Source of the DNA: Deltaproteobacteria bacterium
GTDB taxonomy: Bacteria > Bdellovibrionota_B > Oligoflexia > Oligoflexales > Bog-1112
Direction of reading: 5' to 3'
DNA length: 58,196 bases
Assembly: GCA_947466225.1 (NCBI GenBank)
Contig: CANIBL010000012.1
Span: 1 to 58,196 of the forward strand
Below the pieces are notes generated by a model. That model did not search any database. It was not told where the DNA came from and was given only the letters and a program-made list of their open reading frames with translations. A program made the position numbers and the translations under genes. Numbering within the stretch: the stretch's first letter is position 1; the number at the start of each line of letters is the position of its first letter. Positions 34,609 through 46,101 of the stretch are shown here, in pieces.

Positions 34609-35621
34609 TGACATGGTATATTCCCCTGGTGGGTATTGTTTTCTTGCTCTCTGTCGCTGCCACAAAAAAATATATTTGTATGGCTCAAACGAAAGGTATG
34701 ATGGATCAGCCCAACCATCGCTCTTCTCATCTATTGCCCACTCCTCGAGGCGGTGGGGTAGTATTTGTTGGACTATGGATTTTAACCTTAGTCGGACTGG
34801 TTTTTACGCAGAAGGTGTCCCTTTCTCTCGCTTGCTATTATGGCATCCCCGTTATTTTATTGGCTCTGGTGGGTTTTTTAGATGATCTCTATGGACTAAG
34901 TGGAAAATTACGTATTTTGGTACAAGCCGGGTGTGCCATAGTTGCACTCTGCTTCCTGGGGCGTGTCCCCCTTTTGCACCTTTCCTATGTCTCCCTTGCT
35001 TGGCCTTATCTAAATGAGATGCTGGCATTTTTTCTGCTGCTTTGGTCCATCAATTTATGCAATTTTATGGATGGAATGGATGGAGTTGCCACTGCTGAGG
35101 CGCTATTTGTATTGATACCGGGGGTAGGATTTCTCTATGCTGTCGGTTTTACCGAGGTCATTGCACTTGTGGGGATCCTCATAGCAGGTTTATTGGGATT
35201 TTTATGGTGGAATCGCCCCTGTGCCAAGGTTTTTATGGGCGATATTGGCAGCACCATGTTGGGGCTCATCATCCCACTGACAGCACTGTATGCACAAGTA
35301 CAGGCTGGTATCCCTCTTTTTTTATGGCTTATGCTCTATGGAGTCTTTTTATTCGATGCCACGGCAACGTTGCTGCGTCGGATTTTGCGGGGAGAACAGT
35401 GGTATGAGGCTCATCGTAAGCATGCCTATCAACGGTTACATCAAGCTGGATGGTCTCACAGCCAAGTTTTACAAGGATTGTGCGCACTGAATGCCCTGCT
35501 TTTTTTTCTTACCATTGGAGCCTACTATTTCCCACATCAAGCCGCAGTTTTTTCTTCCGTTGAGGTGATTCTCCTGGGTATACTCTACATACGGATAGAA
35601 AAAATCAAACCTATGAATTGA
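34605..35621 (+). CDS. undecaprenyl-phosphate glycosyl-1-phosphate transferase (WecA/WbpL-like)
   Basis: A polytopic inner-membrane enzyme (about 10-11 helices, 338 residues) of the MraY/WecA superfamily that starts O-antigen or capsule repeat units by moving a sugar-1-phosphate to undecaprenyl phosphate. Motifs: SSHLLPTPRGGG, the acidic GFLDDLYG, NFMDGMDGVAT, FMGDIGSTMLG, and the basic His loop AHRKHAYQRL. It is coupled to the upstream epimerase by a 4-base overlap and to the downstream dehydratase by a six-base gap. The sugar specificity cannot be read directly. Confidence 0.9.
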   Translation: MMTWYIPLVGIVFLLSVAATKKYICMAQTKGMMDQPNHRSSHLLPTPRGGGVVFVGLWILTLVGLVFTQKVSLSLACYYGIPVILLALVGFLDDLYGLSGKLRILVQAGCAIVALCFLGRVPLLHLSYVSLAWPYLNEMLAFFLLLWSINLCNFMDGMDGVATAEALFVLIPGVGFLYAVGFTEVIALVGILIAGLLGFLWWNRPCAKVFMGDIGSTMLGLIIPLTALYAQVQAGIPLFLWLMLYGVFLFDATATLLRRILRGEQWYEAHRKHAYQRLHQAGWSHSQVLQGLCALNALLFFLTIGAYYFPHQAAVFSSVEVILLGILYIRIEKIKPMN

Positions 35622-35627
35622 TCCAAC

Positions 35628-37514
35628 ATGCTTATCATTAGAAGAATTACGGTTATCGGCTATGATATTGTGGCAATTCCATTGGCCTGGATGGCTGCGT
35701 ACTGGGTACGCAGCAATTTAACGCCTTTGTCCCCTTCTTTATTGCATGAGGCTCTCACGGTATTACCGTTGGTCTTATTTCTCCAAACTTTTTCTTTTTT
35801 CTATTTTGGTTTGTATCGAGGGGAATGGCGATTTGCCTCCATTCCAGATATGGTGCGCATCTGCAAATCTGTGGTCCTAGGGGCCCTTGGTATTTTGGTT
35901 GTCCTGTATTTTTCTTCTTTCTATGTATACCCTTTTTCGGTAATGCCACCGCGCTCCATTCTCCCCTTATATATTTTAACTCTTACCGCATTGCTGGGGG
36001 GAGCTCGCCTTTTTATCCGCTGGAAACGAGATTTTCAAATTCCTGCTACATTTAATGAAAATGTACTCATCATTGGAGCGGGGCTTGCTGGCGAAAGTTT
36101 GATTCGAGAGTTGTTTCGCGACCATCAAAAGCGATACTACCCTCGGGTTCTCCTCGATGATGATCCGAAAAAGCAGGGAAGTGAAATCCTTGGGGTTCGC
36201 GTGGTTGGGAAGATTCGAGACCTTCCAAAAATATCGGCACAGTATGGCATCCATCAAGTTTTGATATCCATACCCAGTGCCAATGCAGCTACCATGCAAT
36301 CTATTGTGGATCTATGCAATCAAGTTAAAATTCCTTATCGTACCCTGCCTGGTCTTAGTGATCTTGCTTCAGGAAAAGTAAGCTTACGAGATCTACGAGA
36401 AGTTTCCTTGGAAGATCTTCTGGGGCGTGAACCCATCGATTTTCAAAATTTGGAGCTTGCCCACTTTTTCTCTGGAAAAAAAGTATGGGTCACCGGTGGA
36501 GGTGGCTCCATCGGGTCTGAACTGTGTCGACAAATCGCTCGTTTTTCCCCAGAAGAATTGGTTGTGTTAGATCACTCAGAATACAATCTGTATGAAATTG
36601 ATCTTTTTTTGCGCAATCGATTTCCTGATCTCACTCTTTGTTTATACCTCCAAAATATTACAGAGAAGAAAGAAGTCGATCGGTTGATGGCACTGCATAA
36701 GCCTGATATGATTTTCCATGCCGCTGCCTACAAGCATGTTCCCATGTTAGAAAATCAGGTGATTGCGGCAAGCAAAAATAACATTCTCGGTACCCAAGTT
36801 GTGGCAGAAGCAGCCATTCAAAATCAGGTGAAAAAGTTTGTTCTCATCTCCACTGACAAAGCGGTAAATCCCACCAACATCATGGGGGCAACGAAGCGGG
36901 TGGCAGAAATTTTTTGTCAAAATGCCAACCGAAGGTCTAACACCCACTTTATTACCGTACGCTTTGGCAATGTATTGGGTTCCGCTGGAAGTGTGGTTCC
37001 TTTGTTTCAAAAGCAACTCAAAGCTGGGGGGCCTATTACCGTTACACACCCAGATATTACCCGCTATTTTATGACCATCCCAGAAGCATGCCAGTTGATT
37101 TTGCAAGCTTCTATTTTGGGTGTGGGGGGAGAAATCTTTGTATTAGATATGGGAAAACCAATAAAAATTACCTATCTGGCTGAACAATTGATTAAATTAT
37201 CGGGGAAGAAACCCAATGAGGATATTGCCATTACCTATACAGGGCTCCGCGCAGGGGAAAAGCTATATGAAGAGCTGTTCCATGAAAGTGAATCTCTTCA
37301 ACGCACCACATACGAAAAGATTTTCCGATCGGAAGCCAGGGAATTTTCTTGGGATTTGGTGATGGAATGTATCAATTCTTTACAAGAAGCCTGCTTTTCT
37401 CAACATCCTGCAGAGGTGGAGTCCATTCTTTCGCTCTTGGTTCCAGAAGCCAAATTTCACGACAAGTCTACTATATATTCCTTGGAAGATTCGACGCGTA
37501 TAAAATCGCAATGA
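35628..37514 (+). CDS. membrane nucleotide-sugar 4,6-dehydratase (WbpM/PglF/CapD family)
   Basis: A 628-residue inner-membrane protein. Residues 1-120 contain about four membrane helices, then a first Rossmann-like domain (IIGAGLAGESLIREL), then the catalytic SDR domain (VTGGGGSIGSELCRQI near 285-300) with STDKAVNPTNIMGATKR, where Met replaces the usual SDR Tyr as in all WbpM/FlaA1 enzymes. These convert UDP-GlcNAc to 4-keto-6-deoxy sugars for O-antigen or glycoproteins. It ends the three-gene glycan operon and overlaps the convergent hemolysin III gene by 44 bases. Confidence 0.92.
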   Translation: MLIIRRITVIGYDIVAIPLAWMAAYWVRSNLTPLSPSLLHEALTVLPLVLFLQTFSFFYFGLYRGEWRFASIPDMVRICKSVVLGALGILVVLYFSSFYVYPFSVMPPRSILPLYILTLTALLGGARLFIRWKRDFQIPATFNENVLIIGAGLAGESLIRELFRDHQKRYYPRVLLDDDPKKQGSEILGVRVVGKIRDLPKISAQYGIHQVLISIPSANAATMQSIVDLCNQVKIPYRTLPGLSDLASGKVSLRDLREVSLEDLLGREPIDFQNLELAHFFSGKKVWVTGGGGSIGSELCRQIARFSPEELVVLDHSEYNLYEIDLFLRNRFPDLTLCLYLQNITEKKEVDRLMALHKPDMIFHAAAYKHVPMLENQVIAASKNNILGTQVVAEAAIQNQVKKFVLISTDKAVNPTNIMGATKRVAEIFCQNANRRSNTHFITVRFGNVLGSAGSVVPLFQKQLKAGGPITVTHPDITRYFMTIPEACQLILQASILGVGGEIFVLDMGKPIKITYLAEQLIKLSGKKPNEDIAITYTGLRAGEKLYEELFHESESLQRTTYEKIFRSEAREFSWDLVMECINSLQEACFSQHPAEVESILSLLVPEAKFHDKSTIYSLEDSTRIKSQ

Positions 37515-38127
37515 AATGAAAAATGCTCGCAAGTAACACAAAAAGATGCCAAATGGCATGGTTATAAGGCAGCTTTTTCCATAGATAAAAAATTGTACCC
37601 ACCGTGTAGGTAATCCCCCCCGCAAATATCCATGTGATGGCAGTGGAAGATAAAGAAGCCCGTAAGGGTTCCATGGCGCCTACAATCATCCATCCCATAC
37701 CCAAATAAATGGAAGTTGAAAGGAGTTTAAATCGTCCGGTGAAGAAAAATTTAAATAAAATCCCCACAAGAGCCATTCCCCAAACCAACGTAAGAAAGAA
37801 ATTCCCCACATTTTTGGGTACATTGAGAACTAAGAAGGGTGTATAGGAACCGGCAATTAATAAATAAATGGCTGCATGGTCACAGGTTTTAAACACTTTT
37901 TTTGCCGTTAAATGTGGGATGGCATGATACAGCGTGGAGAAGGTATATAAGGCAATCAGAGAAATGCCATAGATTAAATAGCTAACAAAGTGAGAAGCAG
38001 AGCCATATAGACAAGCAAGCATGAGCAATGCGGTGAGGCTACCAACCCCAAATAGCACGCCGAGTCCATGAATCAAACTGTTGGCGATTTCTTCTTTTAC
38101 TGTGTACGGGGGATGGGGCGTTTTCAT
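37471..38127 (-). CDS. hemolysin III/TrhA-family membrane protein
   Basis: A 218-residue inner-membrane protein with seven predicted helices, of the PAQR/HlyIII family. Diagnostic segments are EEIANSLIHGLGVLFG at the start, STLYHAIP, CDHAAIYLLIAGSYTPF and IWHLFVLLASIFHFIA, whose Asp and His residues form the conserved metal site. Despite the name, haemolytic activity is not generally established; a role in membrane homeostasis is inferred for related proteins. ATG 38127 follows AGGAGACAT. Its 3' end overlaps the dehydratase gene. Confidence 0.88.
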   Translation of the reverse strand: MKTPHPPYTVKEEIANSLIHGLGVLFGVGSLTALLMLACLYGSASHFVSYLIYGISLIALYTFSTLYHAIPHLTAKKVFKTCDHAAIYLLIAGSYTPFLVLNVPKNVGNFFLTLVWGMALVGILFKFFFTGRFKLLSTSIYLGMGWMIVGAMEPLRASLSSTAITWIFAGGITYTVGTIFYLWKKLPYNHAIWHLFVLLASIFHFIAILYASNLPRNI

Positions 38128-38159
38128 ATGTCTCCTAGAGATGATGTAAATTTTTTTCA

Positions 38160-38360
38160 CAGGCTAACCAGCTGCACAGTTTCCCCTGACCCCTCCTTGC
38201 CAGGGCCTGTTACTGGAAAGAGCATGGGTAATCAGAAAATTCAGAGATAAATCCAAGAGCAGCAGATCGGTGGGCCCAGACAGGTCAAAAATCGCAACTA
38301 AAAGTAGATGCTCTCCAGCTCCCGGCAAGGAGGTTTGGAAACTGCAGAGCTGGTTCCAAA
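38160..38360. mobile_element. 201-bp MITE-like element bounded by inverted family A repeats
   Basis: Left end: AACCAGCTGCACAGTTTCCC with tail ACCCCTCCTTGC (38160-38200). Right end: the same in inverse orientation, GCAAGGAGG followed by TTTGGAAACTGCAGAGCTGG (38325-38360). The 124 bases between encode nothing convincing. An internal box, GGGCCCAGACAGGTCAAAAA with TCGCAAC, also occurs at the window end (58144-58168). No transposase is visible, so it would be mobilised in trans. It fills most of the 315-base gap between the hemolysin III and TPR genes. Confidence 0.6.
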
Positions 38361-38442
38361 AAAGAAAAAATCTCCCCACTGGCAGCGAAGATAGCATCAA
38401 AGAGAAGACATATGCAAGAGAGGTCCGATTTTCATAAAAAAA

Positions 38443-39225
38443 TCAAAATCGAAGTCGTTTTTCGGGTAATTGGACTCGTTGATTCGTCACATGAGCTGCT
38501 GGCACATGCTTCTTTACCTCGAGGAGAAAGGATTTGGTGGTGCGAAGCAAGGAGGTATCGGGGTGAATGTCGATTTCAATGGCGTGAGCCGTTTCATTCT
38601 GTGGTACCAACACCAGTTGCAAGCCATGGCATTGGGGCTCTGCTGGATGGATAATGTACGCATGTCGAAACACCGTCCAAGGAAAAAAAACGGTGCGAAT
38701 GCGCGTACCTAATTCCAATCCATCTTGGGTAACGGCAACCTCTCGTAATACAAATAAATAATAGTATAGTACCCAAATCCAAGGCCCGATTACGAAAAAC
38801 AGAAAGGTACTCATTTGAATCACGGGAACCGAGAAGAAAAAATACCAAGTACCCAACCGATTTAAGAGCAAGAAAAGTAAACAGCCTACCATCCCAAAAG
38901 AGGCCGCTTGTAGAAGCCCTCGAGGAAATGTAAGAAAACGTCTTCCGTATGGTAGGGTCTCAGTAAAAAACTGTTGCTCATGCCATTCGACTTTTCGTTG
39001 GTACCAGTAGGTAAGCGCAGTTTCATCCTCCGGGTCACAGTCCAGAATGCGCTGCCAAATACGGGATTCAGCTTCAAAATCGCCTTCCCGGGCGCATAGA
39101 GCGGCTTGGATTTTGAGGACGTGGGTGTTTTTGGGGCCCAACTCGAGCAATTCGCGAATTTCCGTTTGCGCTTGTTCTTCTGCCCCTCGGTCAATGCTTG
39201 CAAGGATTTCTTTTACATGGGCCAT
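38443..39225 (-). CDS. TPR-like membrane protein
   Basis: A 260-residue protein in three parts. Residues 1-85 are helical with TPR-like spacing (IRELLELGPKNTHVLKIQAAL, quoted in part: AALCAREGDFEAESRIWQRI). Residues about 108-165 form two membrane helices (FGMVGCLLFLLLNRLG and STFLFFVIGPWIWVLYYYLF). Residues about 170-260 are a beta-rich domain reminiscent of bacterial PH-like domains (ELGTRIRTVFFPWTVFRHAYII). All soluble parts are probably cytoplasmic. GGCAAGGAGG precedes the ATG. Function unknown. Confidence 0.68.
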   Translation of the reverse strand: MAHVKEILASIDRGAEEQAQTEIRELLELGPKNTHVLKIQAALCAREGDFEAESRIWQRILDCDPEDETALTYWYQRKVEWHEQQFFTETLPYGRRFLTFPRGLLQAASFGMVGCLLFLLLNRLGTWYFFFSVPVIQMSTFLFFVIGPWIWVLYYYLFVLREVAVTQDGLELGTRIRTVFFPWTVFRHAYIIHPAEPQCHGLQLVLVPQNETAHAIEIDIHPDTSLLRTTKSFLLEVKKHVPAAHVTNQRVQLPEKRLRF

Positions 39226-39361
39226 AAACCGCCGTCCTCCTTGCCTTCTCTTTCGGTTGGGAACGCTGTTTCATTGAATGGTATTCGGTATATTTTTAGC
39301 GAAACCTTGTATAAAAAGGCACTTACCTGTTGTGTATGTGTTGGAGAGAAGGAGTCGCTGA

Positions 39362-42690
<3,329 letters not shown>

Positions 42691-42691
42691 G

Positions 42692-43192
42692 ATGACGATG
42701 TATACATCTACAGTTCGGTTGGAGAGCGCTGGTTTTTCCTTTTCCTCGGGGCATTTCACGATTTTTTCTTCGACCGAACGGGAACGGCTCCACGGGCACA
42801 GGTTTACCGTCGCCTGTACCATGGAAACCCAGGTAGGCCCAGAAGGTCTGAGCTTTGACTATGGATATTACAAAAAAATTCTCGAAGACCTATGTGCATC
42901 CGTAGATGAGTATTTTCTCTTGCCACAGTATAATCCACATTTGCAAGTTCAGTCGGAAGGGGCGTATGTACGATGTACATTCTCCGGAAAAACGTTTCAA
43001 CTTCCCGCAGAAGATGTGCAAATTCTCCCCATCTCTAATATTACTGTAGAAGAGTTGTCTCGTTGGGTTGCTTTGCGGCTTCAAGCCATCTGCGGCGCTT
43101 GCTTTGGGGCCCATCACATTTTGTCTTACACCGTAGAGGTAGCTTCAGGTCCGGGTCAAAGTGCATCATTCAGATTTTTGACAGGGGCCTGA
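42692..43192 (+). CDS. QueD/PTPS-family protein with altered active site
   Basis: A 166-residue T-fold protein of the 6-pyruvoyltetrahydropterin synthase/QueD family. Zinc ligands are present: His21 in SSGHFTIF, His34 and His36 in ERLHGHRF. The catalytic Cys, four residues before HGH in QueD, is replaced by Arg30, with Glu31 next to it (E-x-x-HGH). The usual DH pair of the triad reads D-E in SVDEYFLL. A C-terminal Glu is kept (YTVEVAS). Glu replacing Cys is known in PTPS-III enzymes that can substitute for FolB in folate synthesis, so a folate role is more likely than queuosine, but neither is proven. One base separates it from fadA. Confidence 0.78.
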   Translation: MTMYTSTVRLESAGFSFSSGHFTIFSSTERERLHGHRFTVACTMETQVGPEGLSFDYGYYKKILEDLCASVDEYFLLPQYNPHLQVQSEGAYVRCTFSGKTFQLPAEDVQILPISNITVEELSRWVALRLQAICGACFGAHHILSYTVEVASGPGQSASFRFLTGA

Positions 43193-43203
43193 GCTCTCAA
43201 TAA

Positions 43204-43220
43204 GATTTACCTTGTAAATC
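43204..43220. other. small hairpin after the fadBA operon
   Basis: GATTTAC and GTAAATC flank CTT, a perfect 7-bp stem 12 bases after the stop of the PTPS-like gene. There is no T-run, so it is at most a weak terminator. Confidence 0.3.
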
Positions 43221-43305
43221 AGATGGGTTTGCCAGCCGTCTACCTTTTCATCAAAATTTGCCGATACTCACCATATAAATACTTCCACGCTCAAAGGAGA
43301 GGCAT

Positions 43306-44649
43306 ATGCGATGGATTGGATGGGTCTTTTTTTTGTGCGCATGTAATGGATCAGTACCATCGTTGGATACTTCATCCCAAACCCAGACAACGCCATCTCC
43401 CTTTCTGGCAGAGAAAGCCGTTTCTGCACCAAGCCCAGTACCCCCTCTCGCAGCTCTCGAAACTATACAATCAGGCGCCGAAACCATGGTTGATATAACG
43501 AGCGTCGCCGATGAAAGCGGCAGTATTTTATCACAGGATACAACAACTATTGTCGAAAACACCAGTGAGATGATGACTCCCCCCTTACTATCTCCTGTTT
43601 CTTCCGTAGAACCAATCAGTTGGGAAGCGTTAGCTAAAGTCACAAACAAACTCGACGCGAAATATGCGGTTAGAGTCGAACGAAAGCCTACTGGGCTATG
43701 GATTAGTTGGGGGGCTGTTAAACTACCAGATACCGGCACAACACTCTACTATCGGCTTTCTTCGCAGCCGAAAAACGGAGGTCCAACAACAGAAATCATA
43801 AGCTGGTCAAATCAATGGTTGAATCCAGAATTGGAGTATGATTTTGTGAATCAACGATATGGATATTTGGTACACATCGACTTTAAAAAATCATATACCT
43901 TTACCGTTCAGGTAAAAAATCCAAGTACAGATCCAGAGGCCATACTGTCCTACCCTGTAATTACATTCATAGGAGTCATGCCACAAAAAAGTGTATATTG
44001 GGTTCAACCAAAACTTGATTTAAATAAAGTAGCATCTGTTTCAATGGATATCCCAGAACCAACTGGCATTGATTTTTTGGATGCTTTGTGTAAACAAGGT
44101 GGAACTATTCTTAACGGAGGCGTAGAGATTCCTTTTCCTGTAAAAGCCTTCATTGCTGATGAAATTCATCGATACGCATGTTCCAATGCGAAATGTGATG
44201 AAAGTAAAGATTGGGTTTTTTCCCCACATACTTCCTATCGAGATTATTTTTCACCAAATAGGTATTTTTTACTCACAAACGAAAAATCCATTTCAACTAA
44301 CAGCGTTCCATTGACAGAACCAAACAACATAGAGTCTCGTGCTTCTAATAAAAATCTTGGTTGGAATTACGTAAGAACCGTACTCACAGGCCTTAATCCT
44401 GATTGGACAACATCAAAGAGCACATGCAGGAATTGGGCTGGGATTAATCCAGATGAATCAGAAAACACATCTATTTTTCAATCAATTGCAATTTTAATAA
44501 ATGTAGGTGAATACCCATGGGGGAATGTATTTGGTTCACTTTCAAATGTTTGCTTTTCTTCTATAAAAAAGGATACTGTGAATCAAAAGACCATATACAG
44601 CACCACTTGGAAAAATGAAAATATTGGGCTTCTTTGTGTGGAGCAATAA
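43306..44649 (+). CDS. lipoprotein with C-terminal DUF1554-like domain
   Basis: A 447-residue protein with a short lipoprotein signal (MRWIGWVFFLCAC, lipobox LCAC), then a Pro/Ser/Thr-rich stretch (about 20-100), a beta-rich middle domain with WGAVKLPDTGTTLYYRL resembling fibronectin-type folds, and a C-terminal domain (about 255-447). The last matches the DUF1554 pattern of Leptospira surface proteins: DALCKQGG, VKAFIADEI, DWVFSPHTSYR, TGLNPDWTTSKSTCRNW and a final LLCVEQ. The Cys residues should pair. AAAGGAGAGGCAT precedes the ATG. Codon use from about 43900 on is more AT-rich than the neighbours. Confidence 0.75.
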   Translation: MRWIGWVFFLCACNGSVPSLDTSSQTQTTPSPFLAEKAVSAPSPVPPLAALETIQSGAETMVDITSVADESGSILSQDTTTIVENTSEMMTPPLLSPVSSVEPISWEALAKVTNKLDAKYAVRVERKPTGLWISWGAVKLPDTGTTLYYRLSSQPKNGGPTTEIISWSNQWLNPELEYDFVNQRYGYLVHIDFKKSYTFTVQVKNPSTDPEAILSYPVITFIGVMPQKSVYWVQPKLDLNKVASVSMDIPEPTGIDFLDALCKQGGTILNGGVEIPFPVKAFIADEIHRYACSNAKCDESKDWVFSPHTSYRDYFSPNRYFLLTNEKSISTNSVPLTEPNNIESRASNKNLGWNYVRTVLTGLNPDWTTSKSTCRNWAGINPDESENTSIFQSIAILINVGEYPWGNVFGSLSNVCFSSIKKDTVNQKTIYSTTWKNENIGLLCVEQ

Positions 44650-44685
44650 AAATTACTGTCTATCCACATATACTTCTTTATTCTA

Positions 44686-44725
44686 CGATACGATTTATAT
44701 TTTCTTCATCATATGAATCGTATCG
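44686..44725. promoter_or_regulatory. inverted repeat upstream of the CoA-transferase gene
   Basis: CGATACGATT (44686-44695) and AATCGTATCG (44716-44725) are perfect complements with a 20-base spacer, ending 12 bases before the ATG and touching the GAGGT ribosome site. It may be an operator for a dimeric repressor or an RNA hairpin controlling initiation; the T-rich spacer makes a terminator for the upstream gene less likely. Confidence 0.4.
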
Positions 44726-44737
44726 AGGTAACAGACA

Positions 44738-46003
44738 ATGTCTTTTTCTTCTATTGAAGAAGCAATGGATCTTGTGCGAGGTACAAAAACCATTGTGACG
44801 GCCATGGCTGCCAGTGAACCTCAACTATTTTATCAACAGGCAGAAAAATATCTACCTAATCTCGAAAATTCTATACTCTATTGTTCGAACCCCTCTCAAC
44901 CCTATCCGATATTTTCCGATGAATCTCTCGTCGATCGAGTAGAGATTCGCCCCATGTTTTTGACTGCTAGCATCAAAAATCATAGAAACAAATCCCATGT
45001 ACATTATGTCCCCCAGCATTTGTCGCAATGGGCTTCCAATATACTAAAATCCAATGTGGATATTTTTTGGGGATCTTGCTCCGAGCCCAACAGTCGAGGT
45101 TTTGTCAGTTTAGGGCCCAGTGTCTGTTATGAGTGGGAGGTCATGCGAAAAGCTAAGGTTGTGGTGTTGGAGGTGAACTCTCATATTCCGTTTACTTTCG
45201 GATCTACACTGCTTCATATAAGTCGGATCGATTTTTTACTCGAATCCCAGGTGGAATTGCCTTCATGCAAGGGAGAGTCCTATCATCCAGACGACAGAAA
45301 AATTGCAGAGTATATTGGAGAATTGGTCCCGGATGGATCGACCATCCAATTGGGGATTGGCAGCATTCCCAATGCGCTAGTAGATGTACTGGCAACGAAG
45401 AAAGACTTAGGTGTCCATACGGAAATGATCAACGATGCCATGTACAGATTGGCAGAAAAAGGTGTGATAACGGGTGGGCAGAAAACGATGTGGCCAGAAA
45501 AAATGGTGGGTTCATTTGCCTACGGATCAAAAGAGCTTTACCAATTCATTCACAACAACCCAACTGTAGAGCTACATCCAGCTTCTATCGTTAATGACAG
45601 TACCCGAATCGGGCGGAATTTTCAGATGATTTCCATCAATTCAGCTATCGAAGTGGATATCACCGGACAAGTTTGCTCCGAATCTATTGGGCATGTAGAG
45701 GTAACGGGCGTTGGGGGCGCTACAGATACTCATATCGGAGCTCAAAAGTCAGAAAAGGGGCGTGGCATGATTGCGCTCCGATCACGCGCTAAAGGGGATC
45801 AACCTAAAATTGTTACTGAGTTACAGCCAGGGGCAAAGGTTAGCATCAGTCGGAATGATGTGGATACGGTGATTACAGAATTTGGCATTGCAGAGCTGAA
45901 GGGAAAGTCTGTGGCTGAACGCGTACGCCGTCTGATTGCCATTTCCCATCCAGAGGATCGCCTGCAGTTGAGAGAGAGAGCCAAGGACATAGGATACTTG
46001 TAG
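44738..46003 (+). CDS. acetyl-CoA hydrolase/CoA-transferase family protein
   Basis: A 421-residue class I CoA-transferase of the acetyl-CoA hydrolase/4-hydroxybutyrate CoA-transferase (Cat1/AbfT) group. The catalytic Glu is expected in VHTEMINDAM; the CoA-binding glycines are in IQLGIGSIPNAL and VGGATD-type VTGVGGATDTHIG, and the C-terminal GIAELKGKSVAERVRRLI is conserved. Whether it moves CoA from succinyl-CoA or butyryl-CoA to acetate, or from 4-hydroxybutyrate, cannot be decided. GAGGT precedes the ATG. It lies close to fadBA but has its own upstream region. Confidence 0.88.
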   Translation: MSFSSIEEAMDLVRGTKTIVTAMAASEPQLFYQQAEKYLPNLENSILYCSNPSQPYPIFSDESLVDRVEIRPMFLTASIKNHRNKSHVHYVPQHLSQWASNILKSNVDIFWGSCSEPNSRGFVSLGPSVCYEWEVMRKAKVVVLEVNSHIPFTFGSTLLHISRIDFLLESQVELPSCKGESYHPDDRKIAEYIGELVPDGSTIQLGIGSIPNALVDVLATKKDLGVHTEMINDAMYRLAEKGVITGGQKTMWPEKMVGSFAYGSKELYQFIHNNPTVELHPASIVNDSTRIGRNFQMISINSAIEVDITGQVCSESIGHVEVTGVGGATDTHIGAQKSEKGRGMIALRSRAKGDQPKIVTELQPGAKVSISRNDVDTVITEFGIAELKGKSVAERVRRLIAISHPEDRLQLRERAKDIGYL

Positions 46004-46101
46004 TCCAAAGAGCCCAAAGAAAAAAATGCCTACCCCCTCCTCTGGTTTGGATTCCCTTCCCCCTTCTACAATAGAAGAAGATCGCTATGAGGAAAATCGC
46101 T

